DNA from: Plenodomus lindquistii
Taxonomy: Eukaryota > Ascomycota > Dothideomycetes > Pleosporales > Leptosphaeriaceae
DNA: 64,000 bases
NCBI GenBank assembly: GCA_025504975.1
Contig: JANUWI010000010.1
Location: forward strand, 1,302,001 to 1,366,000
Direction of reading: 5' to 3'
A program made the translations under genes and the position numbers. Positions 21,676 to 31,198 of this stretch are shown here, piece after piece; position 1 is the stretch's first letter, and every line of letters begins with the position of its first letter. Under the pieces are notes generated by a model. It ran no database searches. It had not been told where the DNA came from and saw only the letters and a list, made by a program, of their open reading frames with translations.

Positions 21676-22554
21676 CTTTCTGAGATTTCAAGACGCTCAC
21701 AACGCCACTAACGAATATTGAAGAGACAGCAGGATGTAAACTTTCGTGGCCAGTACTCGGTCATAATTTAAAGGCGCTGTGTCTGGGATTTTGTCCTCCA
21801 GACCACGTATGTTATCTCTCCCCATGAGCGCTTCCTATTCCACAACGTCTTAGTGAAACCTACGCCGCCATCAATTTTGCTCTTGAGGGCCGAACCCCGA
21901 GACATAGTATGCGGGTCAGAATCATTGGGGCGAAGCTTCGTCGTGGCAGTATGATCGCGCGGTCAGAATACCCCTAGCCGTCTCGAGGCCCTAATCCCAC
22001 ATTCACAGTGCCACAGTCGACCTCCTCTATGGTATCGCGGCACGGTTGTAGTAGTTTCAGGATTTGCGAGTGGGGTCGAGCAAATGAAACGAGTCTCCAC
22101 GCGGCGCAGTTGCTCAGGTCGGAGTCCGACGTGCATGGAACATGCTTAACAACCTTCTCATTTTTCCAATTACCCTAGATTATATGCCTAAGACATTGAG
22201 TTAGATAGTTGACAAGCTGTCGTGAATAAGGTTGTAAGAGAGTAAGCTCGGTCATCCCCGCGTGATTCACGACTGAGAACGTGTGGCCTGCCACAACAGT
22301 CACATCGCTGGAACTTGTTTGTTTCTTAATCAAGGCGAAGATCTTCATCTCTGGGGAAGTGAGCTACTCAACTCAAGGCTGTGACTATCCTCGTACTCAC
22401 GCGCCACGCATGTTATCTTCCTCTCGTCAGATACATTTGCCCAAAACTTTGGACGATGATAAGTTTTCTGACTTGAAGTATGCCTTATTGGACAAGTGGA
22501 CGAACAATAAATGTTGTACTCGAGTTGCATTGCAATTTCACGATCATGACTTCT
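21676..22554. other. Intergenic, no gene seen
   Basis: About 0.9 kb upstream of the secreted-protein gene. Short frames only. Nothing recognisable beyond the presumed promoter next to 21675. Confidence 0.45.
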
Positions 22555-23091
22555 TTACTCTAGAGAGCAATCTGCCTCCTCCATGCACATGTCCCAAACT
22601 GCCCAGCTTTTATAGCCATAGGGATTGTTAGGAAGCTGCGAAGAGCAACCACTGTCCAACCACGCGTTATCAATAACGCTATCTGGGTCGCAATTCTCCG
22701 TTGTAAAGAACACGACATATTCAGATGCACTCTTTGCATCTTTGGCCATTGCGGCAACAGCTTGCTCCATCATACCTCCTATTCCGTCGATTTGGGCTTG
22801 GACCTCGAAGTCGCCCAGCTTGTAACAATCCATAGGCGTCGCATACAGGCTTCGAATCACTGATAAGAAGACCTCTATTAGCAAGCATCCTCTGAACATG
22901 CTAGCAGGATATGAAGATGCAATCGCGCGGTATGCTTACTGTGAACATTAGGCAAGGATAACGTTTGTTGGATCAATCGTCACATACCAGTTTGTACCCC
23001 CGTGGCAATCCTTGTTATCCCAAATCTGAACATCGATGCAGGATGCCTGGAGAAGTAGAAAAGTAATGGGGAGGCCATATAGCGACAGCAT
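22555..23091 (-). CDS. Candidate small secreted Cys-containing protein (model uncertain)
   Basis: ATG 23091 starts a strong signal peptide (MLSLYGLPITFLLLQASC) followed by DVQIWDNKDCHGGTNW. The downstream part, ending at 22555, has the coding-looking stretch YATPMDCYKLGDFEVQ and a C-terminus with regularly placed cysteines (ENCDPDSV, DSGCSSQLPNNPYGY, WDMCMEEADCSLE). The two parts are in different frames. A good intron (donor gtaagc near 22938, acceptor ttatcag near 22860) joins the second part only to a frame shifted by one from the first. So the gene either uses an alternative donor (GGgtac near 22995) or carries a one-base lesion. Size would be about 130-150 residues. The product could be an apoplastic or effector-like protein; this is inference. 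Confidence 0.45.
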
Positions 23092-24286
23092 GGTATGATC
23101 GATCTCATAGAGTTAGTAAGCGAACTTGGGAAGTCATTTGATACGTACGAGGAGCTGAGGATCAAGCTTGGTTGTTCTATTGATCTGGAGTTCCGGGCTC
23201 AGTGCAGTTTTCTTGAATTTACTGAAAACCTGTGTGTGTATGGCACAATTGGATGTTTTTGCAGAGATGGGGCTTCTTTACGTGGTGTCAATGCGATAAC
23301 GAAGGTAGGTCACTCATGATGACACCACAAAGAGCCTGATAGCGGCACAGAAACAACTCTTGGTTATCGGCGAATATCACATTTCACTTTGAAACGAGCT
23401 GCTACGCTACGGAGGCATAATAGCATCGGATCGACGACGGCCCTTAACTCTCGAATGTTCAAGCAGTTGGCGGACAATCGGCTCGTATTGCGGCGTATGC
23501 CATGATGACGACGTCACTGTCAGCCTGCAGCGCTTCACCTAACCTGTAACATTCATGCCTAAAAAAAGACATTGTATCAGACAGGCCTCATCTACGTATG
23601 GTAGTTTGTACAGATGAGCCGTATCGTGTATGTGGTGATAGTGAGCAGAAGCGGCGTCAGTGGGTACTGGCCCCCAGGGAAGAACGGCATCAATCGACAG
23701 TAATGGCGCAGGAGAGGCCTCTAGATGTGACGTGGCGTGAACTTCTAGAGCCATGAGCGTAGAAGAATAGCACTGATTGTTTCAGGAGCACTGCACATGG
23801 CCGCGCTGGCTGCAGCGTCGGCTACGCCGCTTTGGACCCAAGAAGTCACCCTAATCAATCTCCAACCGAGGGCTCGAAGGTTACCATGCACTCCGTTCAG
23901 CAAGCTAAGCTAGAGGCCCTCGATAACTTCCATGTGTCGGTCCTTTTCTTTGCGCGTCTCTGCAGACCCAATCAGAATCTGCGTAGGCTGGACAGCCGAA
24001 AATGTCATTGTACGGCGCTGTAGATTGTTGGTGGCGAGGGTTACAGAAGTCGTCCCGCTGGGCATTATCTTCGTATTCGATGACCGGTATCTGGGGAGCT
24101 GGCTGCGCGGTTGAATGGACTGATCGAGATAGCAGCACACACTACCTACAGCACATCTGTCCTCTGCTCCTTAACAAGATTGAAATAACACACTACTGCA
24201 CCCGCTAGAATCGAGCATCATCTTCCATCTCACATCATTAATTCGCTCTATCTTGACTGCGCCTAAGGTGCAACACAAGAATCAAT
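23092..24286. other. Intergenic, no gene seen
   Basis: About 1.2 kb between two divergent secreted-protein genes. It contains short frames on both strands, none with family resemblance. The sequence just upstream of 24287 is C/T- and A-rich, consistent with a 5' UTR. Confidence 0.45.
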
Positions 24287-25978
24287 ATGCTGCTCAAACT
24301 AGGATTTTCGAGTCTCACATGCCTCTATCTTTTTTCTGAGCCCTCATTGTCGATGCCTTCGATCGATCATATTCCAATCGATCGGCTATCCATGTGGAAT
24401 CCTCATAAAGAGCTCAGGGCGAGCTTCGCCCCGCTCGAGATTCGTGGTGTCTACGGCGGTCGCAAGAGACGTTATGTCATAGAGAGAGCAGAAGGTGGCT
24501 CGTGCCCACGAGAGTGTAAAAAGAAGATTGTCTGTCTTCCTACATTGGGTGAGGTGCTTAACGACTGCAAATGTAGGAAGTGCCCCACCGGCTTCCCTGC
24601 CCTAGATGGCAAATCTTGCGCAGAGAAATGCCCCGATGGTACGTTGATCTTCGCAGACATTTCGGCTCACCAATACTAACACACATTGTCAGGTCAAGAG
24701 ACGAATGACCGAGGCGGTTGTTGTCCTATTGGGCAAAAGCCGACAGCGAAGGGGGATGCGTGTGAGGTCAAGCAGCCTAATGACGAACGGAAGGGAGCTT
24801 GTCCCGAAGATACGGTTCTTGACCCAAAGCATGGATGGGATCCCAATCCAAAAGACATCAAATGCCAGATCGACGACGAAAAGGGTTGCCCCAAGCCTAA
24901 ACTTGCAGCTACACGTCCAGAAGGCAAGGAGAACGATCCTACATACACACCAGCCTGCGGTGACCCAGATGAGAAAGAGCCCCAGTGCAATCCCAAAACA
25001 CAATACACACATGTGTATGTAGACTCGGAGAACAAAGCGACACGAAGTTGTAAGCAGACGAGGAAGTTTTACGATCGGAAGAGGACGAAGCCCACGAACA
25101 GTAGCATCCGCGCTAAGATAAAGGATATGTGGAACAAACACAAACCTGATTACGACACCAAGGAAAAGGAAAGACAAGACTCTTTGAAAAAGCTGAAAGA
25201 ACTGCAGGGCGAGCGAGAGAAGCAGGCGAAAGAACTCAGCGACAAGGTCAGGGAAAAAAACGACAAGAAAAAGGAGCGTATGGCTAAATGCAATACCCCC
25301 ATCGCATTGCTCATGGGTGCGACCTTCAGCGAAGCGATGAGCAAACGTGAAGAAGCCGAACATCCTTACGACTATACTACGATGTACTTCGATGAGGAGT
25401 ACATAACTTCAGACGATCGGTTGAACGATTGGCCCCCGGACATTGATGTCGAGCAAATCTCCGCCGACGTGGACACGGACGCGTTCTTGGAGAAGTGGGA
25501 TGAGATTATGGATGACAAAAGGCGACCAGGATCGAACTGTAATTTTATTGGGAAGCGTTCACTCGATCGTCGGTGCTCACAAAAGCGATCATTAGAAGAC
25601 TGGTTCGATGACAACATACTCGAAACCCTTCCTGGCAACATTTCGTCCTTGATTCAGGGATCTACGTTACCTGGCCCTGTAGACAATGTGATTGTCACTC
25701 AGGCAGATCTTGAGAAGCGGAATCCAGTTGCTTGGCTTTTCAATCTCATGGCATTCGGGACCAGAATAGGAGTGTCACTCGTAGCTCGCGCGACGGCCAG
25801 TGTCGCAGCGAGATCGCCCCGACTGGCAAATCTCCTGAAGAATCCGGAACGGCTATTCCAAACGGCGCCGAAGGGGCAAGGAACTAAAGCCGGGCAAAAG
25901 GGCATGGAGAACGCGAAGAACACAATCAAGACCGACTACAAGAGATGGTGGAATTGCCTCAAGGAGGGTATGCCGTAA
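24287..25978 (+). CDS. Secreted Cys-rich / coiled-coil protein with several KR processing sites
   Basis: Exons 24287-24638 and 24693-25978 give 545 residues. Residues 1-22 are a signal peptide (LLKLGFSSLTCLYLFSEPSL). Residues about 66-130 are an EGF-like or knottin-like Cys-rich region (SCPRECKKKIVC, CKCRKCPTGFPALDG, CAEKCPDG, GGCCPIGQKP). A polar Pro/Lys-rich stretch with spaced cysteines follows, then a charged coiled coil (about residues 285-325: LKKLKELQGEREKQAKELSD). Dibasic sites of Kex2 type occur at GGRKRRY, MSKREEAEH, GKRSLDRRC, QKRSLEDW and LEKRNPV. Near the end there is a hydrophobic, small-residue segment (RIGVSLVARATASVAARS) and a basic tail (FQTAPKGQGTKAGQKG). I do not recognise the family. 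A relic of its C-terminus lies 1.1 kb downstream. Confidence 0.75.
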
Positions 25979-26716
25979 GCTTTGTCCCTGCGCAACTGCA
26001 GAGACGATGTCAAGATTGAGCAACAGTTCCTTTGGCAGCGGTTTATGGCACCGGCAAGAGTTGAGATCTCGCAAGAGGTTTATTGCCGCAAGGGCTGCTG
26101 ATGGGAGCGCCCGTCTCTTGCTTCAGTTGGACGAACAGCATGTATTCGCCGCCCGTTTTCTTCAGCCGTCATTTCTGCTTCGCGTTTAGAGTATGTGTTT
26201 TTTATCGTTAATCGTACTTGAAACTCTTACCTATCTGGTGTGCATAGTAGTGACATGATAATGACATGATCCTGCCGTTGCTCGCTTTCCCACGGTGTTG
26301 TCTCTGCAGCGTTTCAACTCTTCAGGAACGATAATTGCTTTACACGTTTATACCACCAATCGAAAGCGACGCTTTGCAGGAAGAGAGGGGTATGTATGCT
26401 TTGTACCCTGCATCTCTGGAATCCCTCCCCCCAAAGTGCAATCCTTTGCCCCAAACGTTATCTCAAATCGACCGACTTAACTGACCTAAGGGTACACTTG
26501 CCGCAGAACATGAGCATTGATCGTCAAACCACGCACTGTAGGTTACTCCAGTCAAGTCGCATTCTGTATTATTGCAGAAAATTGCGAATTAATACACGAC
26601 AAATTGCTGTGACAAGGAGTTTGACACCGGATACGAGCACCTCCAAACTGCCCAGACACCCTCAACATCCATCAAATCTCAAAGGATATAAACAAAAAAC
26701 CTCTAATGAAACGTCA
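25979..26716. other. Intergenic, no gene seen
   Basis: 738 bp after the secreted protein. Probably its 3' UTR plus decayed sequence; no frame is convincing. Confidence 0.4.
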
Positions 26717-27225
26717 AAATGCCATCGCCACCACGCAAACGAGATCAGATTCGCTCAAATGGAAGCGTTCCAATCGAAGAAAGGGACCCTTCAGAAAAGT
26801 TATATGATGAAACAGCGCTGCATCCAGCACCTGAGAATACACCCACTGCGCTATAGAAGTTTGTTCGACCAGGAAATGGGAAGCCAGAGGTCTGCACTGG
26901 GGATGTTGGAATGTTTGATGACAGACAGGCTCAATACATTCGTGTCATCGTGGCGCTGATTATCTTTGATACGAAGATGGCCAGGCAGAGGATTGCCCGC
27001 GCCGGCCCTGGTATCAATAGGATAACTCTACGATTGTCGTATGTTATGAAGGACACGAGTTGACTGTTCCAGATTGCAGCCAAAGGGAAAGAGACGAAGG
27101 CTGGCAGACAGGGGATGCAGACTGCCGCGCAACATGTCAAGGAAAGCAGTCCTGAAAGATTTTGGGATGCTCTCAAGGATAGGATTCCTTGGACAGGTGG
27201 CTTGTGTATGGCGATGGCCAGAGAC
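26717..27225 (+). pseudogene. Degenerate relic related to the 24287-25978 secreted protein
   Basis: An ATG with a good context (26718) opens MPSPPRKRDQIRSNGSVPIE, interrupted by TAG at about codon 46 and resuming KFVRPGNGKPEVCTGDVG to a stop near 27063. A further segment (27073-27200) reads QIAAKGKETKAGRQGMQTA and then FWDALKDRIP. It aligns with the intact gene's C-terminus, FQTAPKGQGTKAGQKGMENA and RWWNCLKEGMP. The match of this last segment is clear; the relation of the earlier part is only by position. The order and the stops indicate a decayed tandem duplicate. Confidence 0.55.
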
Positions 27226-27388
27226 AGGCGTGACATGATCCTAGCTTTTTCTTTGCGTCATTTAAGGCCAAACTGGTTGCTTTCGTTACGACGAGTCTCC
27301 AAAAGTCTCTGGACTTTGCAGGCTCTGGGACGAGGGAGAGGTCTCGATGACTATTCCTCGTAGGTCAAACTGCAAGTTGCGTTGCTCA

Positions 27389-27816
27389 TCATCGATGGCT
27401 GGATCGATTCCTTTGACATACTCTACTGACTGCCCCTGTATACTGATTCTTATATTGTGAGGTTGGCATTACGCAACGACTGTCCTTGGTGATTCTTTTG
27501 AGAGTTTCGAAATGGCTTGTGTAGGGTCTGTTGATCCAGGGCCACGGACAGAAATTTCCGTCGAGTATGGGTACATCTGCCGAACCATTCCTGGCGTCGT
27601 TTATGATATCATTGCCGACATGTGCAAAACATAACACTGCTTCATGCTTCTCGTAGATTGCACGTGTCCTTTCGAACGCATCATTATTCGCTGCCACATT
27701 GTGCAGTGAGTTTGTGCGTCCGATTGTAAGCGACATGCTGATTTTGAAAACGGCTCCTCGGCACCACATAACAATGACAAGACAAATACCCAAGCCTTCG
27801 GAGCACCACTGACCAT
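27389..27816 (-). other. Two overlapping open frames, possible remnant of a small secreted protein
   Basis: One frame starts at ATG 27816 with a plausible signal peptide (MVSGAPKAWVFVLSLLCGA) but ends after 71 residues. The overlapping frame (to 27389) lacks an upstream ATG but looks more protein-like (LHNVAANNDAFERTRAIYEK, VLCFAHVGNDIINDARNG, DGNFCPWPWINRPYTSHFE). A single frameshift near 27750-27770 would place the signal peptide ahead of the second frame. This suggests a broken small secreted-protein gene. No homologue is recognised, and chance is not excluded. Confidence 0.3.
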
Positions 27817-28699
27817 GTTGTTGGTAGCATTAGGTATTGATGTATCGGAATAGGCAGGTGGCCTGACAACGTGTTGTCACGATGTATCCTTTGAGGAATG
27901 TGGGAAGACTTTTCGCTTAGGCGTCCCATGGAAGTTTGGTCCAAGTAACTTGCGCGCATTGGTTTTTCCTGGGGTCTCCATGCTTTTTTGGTTTGGTAAT
28001 TCAGGTACTCTGGTGCTCGTAATGGCCTTCGGTTAGCTGGCCGAGGATTCCAGAACCAAATTCGTGGGTTTCGCTGTTGACATAAGAATGTTGCGCCGCA
28101 TTCGCCTTTGCAGACCTCAGGTCACTGGCTCCATCTCTTCGACACGACTGCAGACCTAGCTAATAGCTTTCCTCGCTCATTACGACCGACTTGGAACATC
28201 AAGGACAGCGGAAATATACGATCCACCACGACTCTGACATGCGCACGAGGGGGTTTCTGGATATGGCGTTGGGATACGTTGCATTGGCTCGAACTTGCGA
28301 TGGAGCTTTCGTGGATGGATTTTGGCCGTGGAAAAGTGGTTTGCCAGGACTTGCGAGTTGCGGGGCGTCTCGCCAATTAAGTAAACGCCGCAGCTGACCT
28401 ACTTTAGATCTCCCGGGTCACTGAACTCAGATCTGGGTTGAGAAAATGTGTAGGCCCGGGCGGGGGCTGAAGTTCAGATCTCGCTAATCGCCGGCATCGA
28501 TCGTGTTGCCGCCGATCCGCCCTGAGCGAACACCAGGCGTCATGGAGTAATGACGTCGACGCGAAATACGAAATACACGCGTTAGGTCATCAAAGGAGAA
28601 TAAACATGGCTGGGCGGAAAGGGCGACTTTTGTGCTTTTGTTGCCATCCGTCGCATTCGAATTTAGGGTGCGATTGCGTCCCTTGACTTGTGGACATTG
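27817..28699. other. Intergenic, upstream region of UVE1
   Basis: About 0.9 kb. No convincing gene. The 28400-28520 part carries a cluster of GATC boxes (separate entry) and a TGACGTCG element at 28551-28558 that resembles a CRE/bZIP site. Confidence 0.4.
28406..28517. promoter_or_regulatory. Cluster of GATC boxes upstream of UVE1
   Basis: AGATCT occurs at 28406-28411, 28429-28434 and 28476-28481, and GATC again at 28499 and 28514: five GATC in 112 bp, ending about 185 bp before the start codon. GATC pairs form the core of White Collar light-response elements in fungi, and UVE1 is light-induced in Cryptococcus. The regulatory role here is inferred. Confidence 0.3.
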
Positions 28700-31198
28700 A
28701 TGATACGCTCTTTCAACGCCCTCACCCTTCGCAGCGCATACCGAGCCCCCCAGCGCATTGCCCCAGCGCCGCAGAGCCTTCGCACGCCTTTGGTGCAGCC
28801 GGCAATGGCAAAGCGAAAGCGCTCCTCGGTGGCAGGTGCCGTTTCCACGGCAGACGAGGCGCCCGTGGTGGACAGGACCAAGATGCGCCGCTCAGAGGTG
28901 CCTCTGCCTGCAAACGTCACAAAGCCACCGCGTCGCCAGTCGTCCCGTGGGGGTGCAGCTGCAACCACGGATCCCAATCTCAATCCTGACATTATGGATG
29001 GGGTAACCGCGTTGCGCGCATCGCCTGATGGGCATGAAGACGGCGGCCTGACATCTCACCCGAAACCCCCTGATGTCAACGGTGCAGCAAACGGGGTCAG
29101 TGCAGAAGCTGATGCAACCACGGGCATCACGGCCGTTCTATCAACGGGCGGTGCGTCTGTCGCCAACGGAGCCGTCCCCACACCAGCAGCAGCAGCAGCA
29201 AGTAAGGGTAAGCGGAAGAAGGCTGGCGCGCCGCACGTGAAAGTGGAACAAGACGAGACCAATATCGGCGCCGTCAAAGGCAACAAGGCCAATGTCACCG
29301 GACCTGCAGAAAGCGCCGGGATTCCTGGCGATCCTGAAGCTGCCGAGGGACTACTAGACGAGGAACACGAAGACGAGGCAGAGTTCAAGGAAGCCCTGTC
29401 AAGGCCTCCTCCGGTAAACTCTGAGTACCTTCCTCTTCCATGGAAGGGGCGCTTAGGCTATGTACACTATCTTCACCACCCTTACCACTTCCTCACTAAC
29501 GGATCTGCGTCCTAGGCCTGTCTCAACACGTACCTGCGGAACGCGAATCCTCCCGTGTTCAGCTCCAGAACATGCCGCATCGCGAGCATCATTGAGCATC
29601 GCCATCCCCTGAAGGACCCTTCGCAGCCCGAGCACGCCACTAAAAATCGCCCAGATAAGGACCAGGCAGCCGACATTGCCAGAGGTCAGCGCTATGTCGA
29701 GGAGATTGGCCTCGCTAATGCGCGCGATATTGGCAAGATGATACGGTGGAATGACAGGTACGGTATCAAGTTCATGCGCCTGAGCAGCGAGATGTTCCCA
29801 TTCGCGAGCCACGAAGAGTATGGCTACAAGCTGGCCCCCTTCGCTGCAGAGACGCTTCGGGAAGCTGGCCAAGTCATAGGCAAACTCGGCCATCGTGTGA
29901 CAACGCACCCGGGACAGTTCACGCAGCTGGGATCCCCGAGGAAGCAGGTCATTGACAATGCTATACGGGATCTCGTGTATCATGATGAGATGTTGTCACT
30001 GCTCAAGCTGCCTGAGCAACAGAATCGAGACGCTGTCATGATCTTGCATCTTGGTGGTGCCTACGGCGATAAGCCTGCTGCCATTGCAAGATTCAAAGAG
30101 AACTATGCAAGACTTCCTCAGAGTGTCAAGAATCGTCTCGTCCTCGAGAATGACGATGTGGTGTGGAGTGTACACGAGTTGTTGCCTCTGTGTCAAGAGC
30201 TCAACATTCCTTTCGTGCTGGACTATCATCATCACAATATCATCTTCGACGAGACACAGATTCGTGAGGGCACCAAGGATATCATGGATCTCTATCCAGC
30301 CATCCTTGAGACGTGGAAGAGGAAGAACATCACGCCCAAGATGCACTACTCTGAGCCAACACCGCCTGCCATTACTCGTACGACCAGGCGAAAGCATTCA
30401 CCCCGTGTTATGACGCTGCCACCATGCCCAGATACTATGGATTTGATGATTGAGGCAAAAGACAAGGAGCAGGCTGTGTTTGAGCTCATGCGAACGTTCA
30501 AGCTTCCAGGATTTCAGACATTTAATGACGTCTTACCGCATGTGCGGCATGACGAGAACAAGCCTTGGAAGCCCAAGCCCAAGAAGGCGGCGAAGAAGAG
30601 CAAAAAGAAGAAGACGGATGACTTGGAGGAGATGGAGGCTAAAATTGAAGAGGAAGAGGACGAAGACGTGCCCCCACCGATAGTGCCTGATGAAGAATTG
30701 GGTATGGGTGGGCCTGAAGGTCAGCATGCCAAGTACCCATTGACTTCATGGTGATAAATTTACTGACACATTGAAGGACGAGTGTACTGGCCTCCAGGAA
30801 TGGAGGACTGGCTCCGACCCCCAAAACGCGTTATCAAGAAGAAAGAAGAAGGTGCCGATACACCCGCAAAGAAGAAGGCCAAGACTGTGGATACGGCATC
30901 GGTCGCGAGCGAAGCTGCTACACTTGATGAAGTCAAGACGCCGGCGAAGAAGCCGGTGGGTAAGCGGGTCGCCAGCTCAACGAAGAAGAAGACGCCGAAG
31001 TCTGTTCTCACGCCTTCAGCTTCAGATGAGGACGACGATCACCTTAGCTCACCCCCGCTCAGCGACGTGGGCTCAGAGGACGAGGCTCCTGCCGTGCAGA
31101 AGCGAGCTGCACGTCCTGCTGCTACCCGGAAGAAGTCTGGCAGGGCTGCGGCAAGGGTCAGCTACAAGGAAGACGAAGCCGACGAGATGAGCATGTAA
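28700..31198 (+). CDS. UVE1: UV-damage endonuclease (UvdE/UVE1 family)
   Basis: The enzyme nicks DNA immediately 5' of UV photoproducts and other lesions, starting an excision repair pathway separate from nucleotide excision repair. Exons 28700-29461, 29516-30719 and 30777-31198 give 795 residues. The N-terminal 240 residues are low complexity. The UvdE TIM barrel spans about 250-610: LGYACLNTYLR, IRWNDRYGIKFMRLSSEMFP, HRVTTHPGQFTQLGSP, VMILHLGGAYGDK, LVLENDDVVWS, PFVLDYHHHNI and PKMHYSEP hold the metal-binding His, Glu and Asp residues. The C-terminus is a long Lys/Glu-rich tail with several basic NLS-like clusters. ATG 28700 adds an Arg/Ser/Ala presequence before a second in-frame ATG (28805, MAKRKRSS), which suggests mitochondrial and nuclear forms. 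Confidence 0.95.

Noticed and set aside
25979..28699. Search for a transposon explaining the decayed block
   Set aside because: No transposase-like frame, long terminal repeats or clear terminal inverted repeats could be seen by eye; tandem duplication with decay is the simpler reading.
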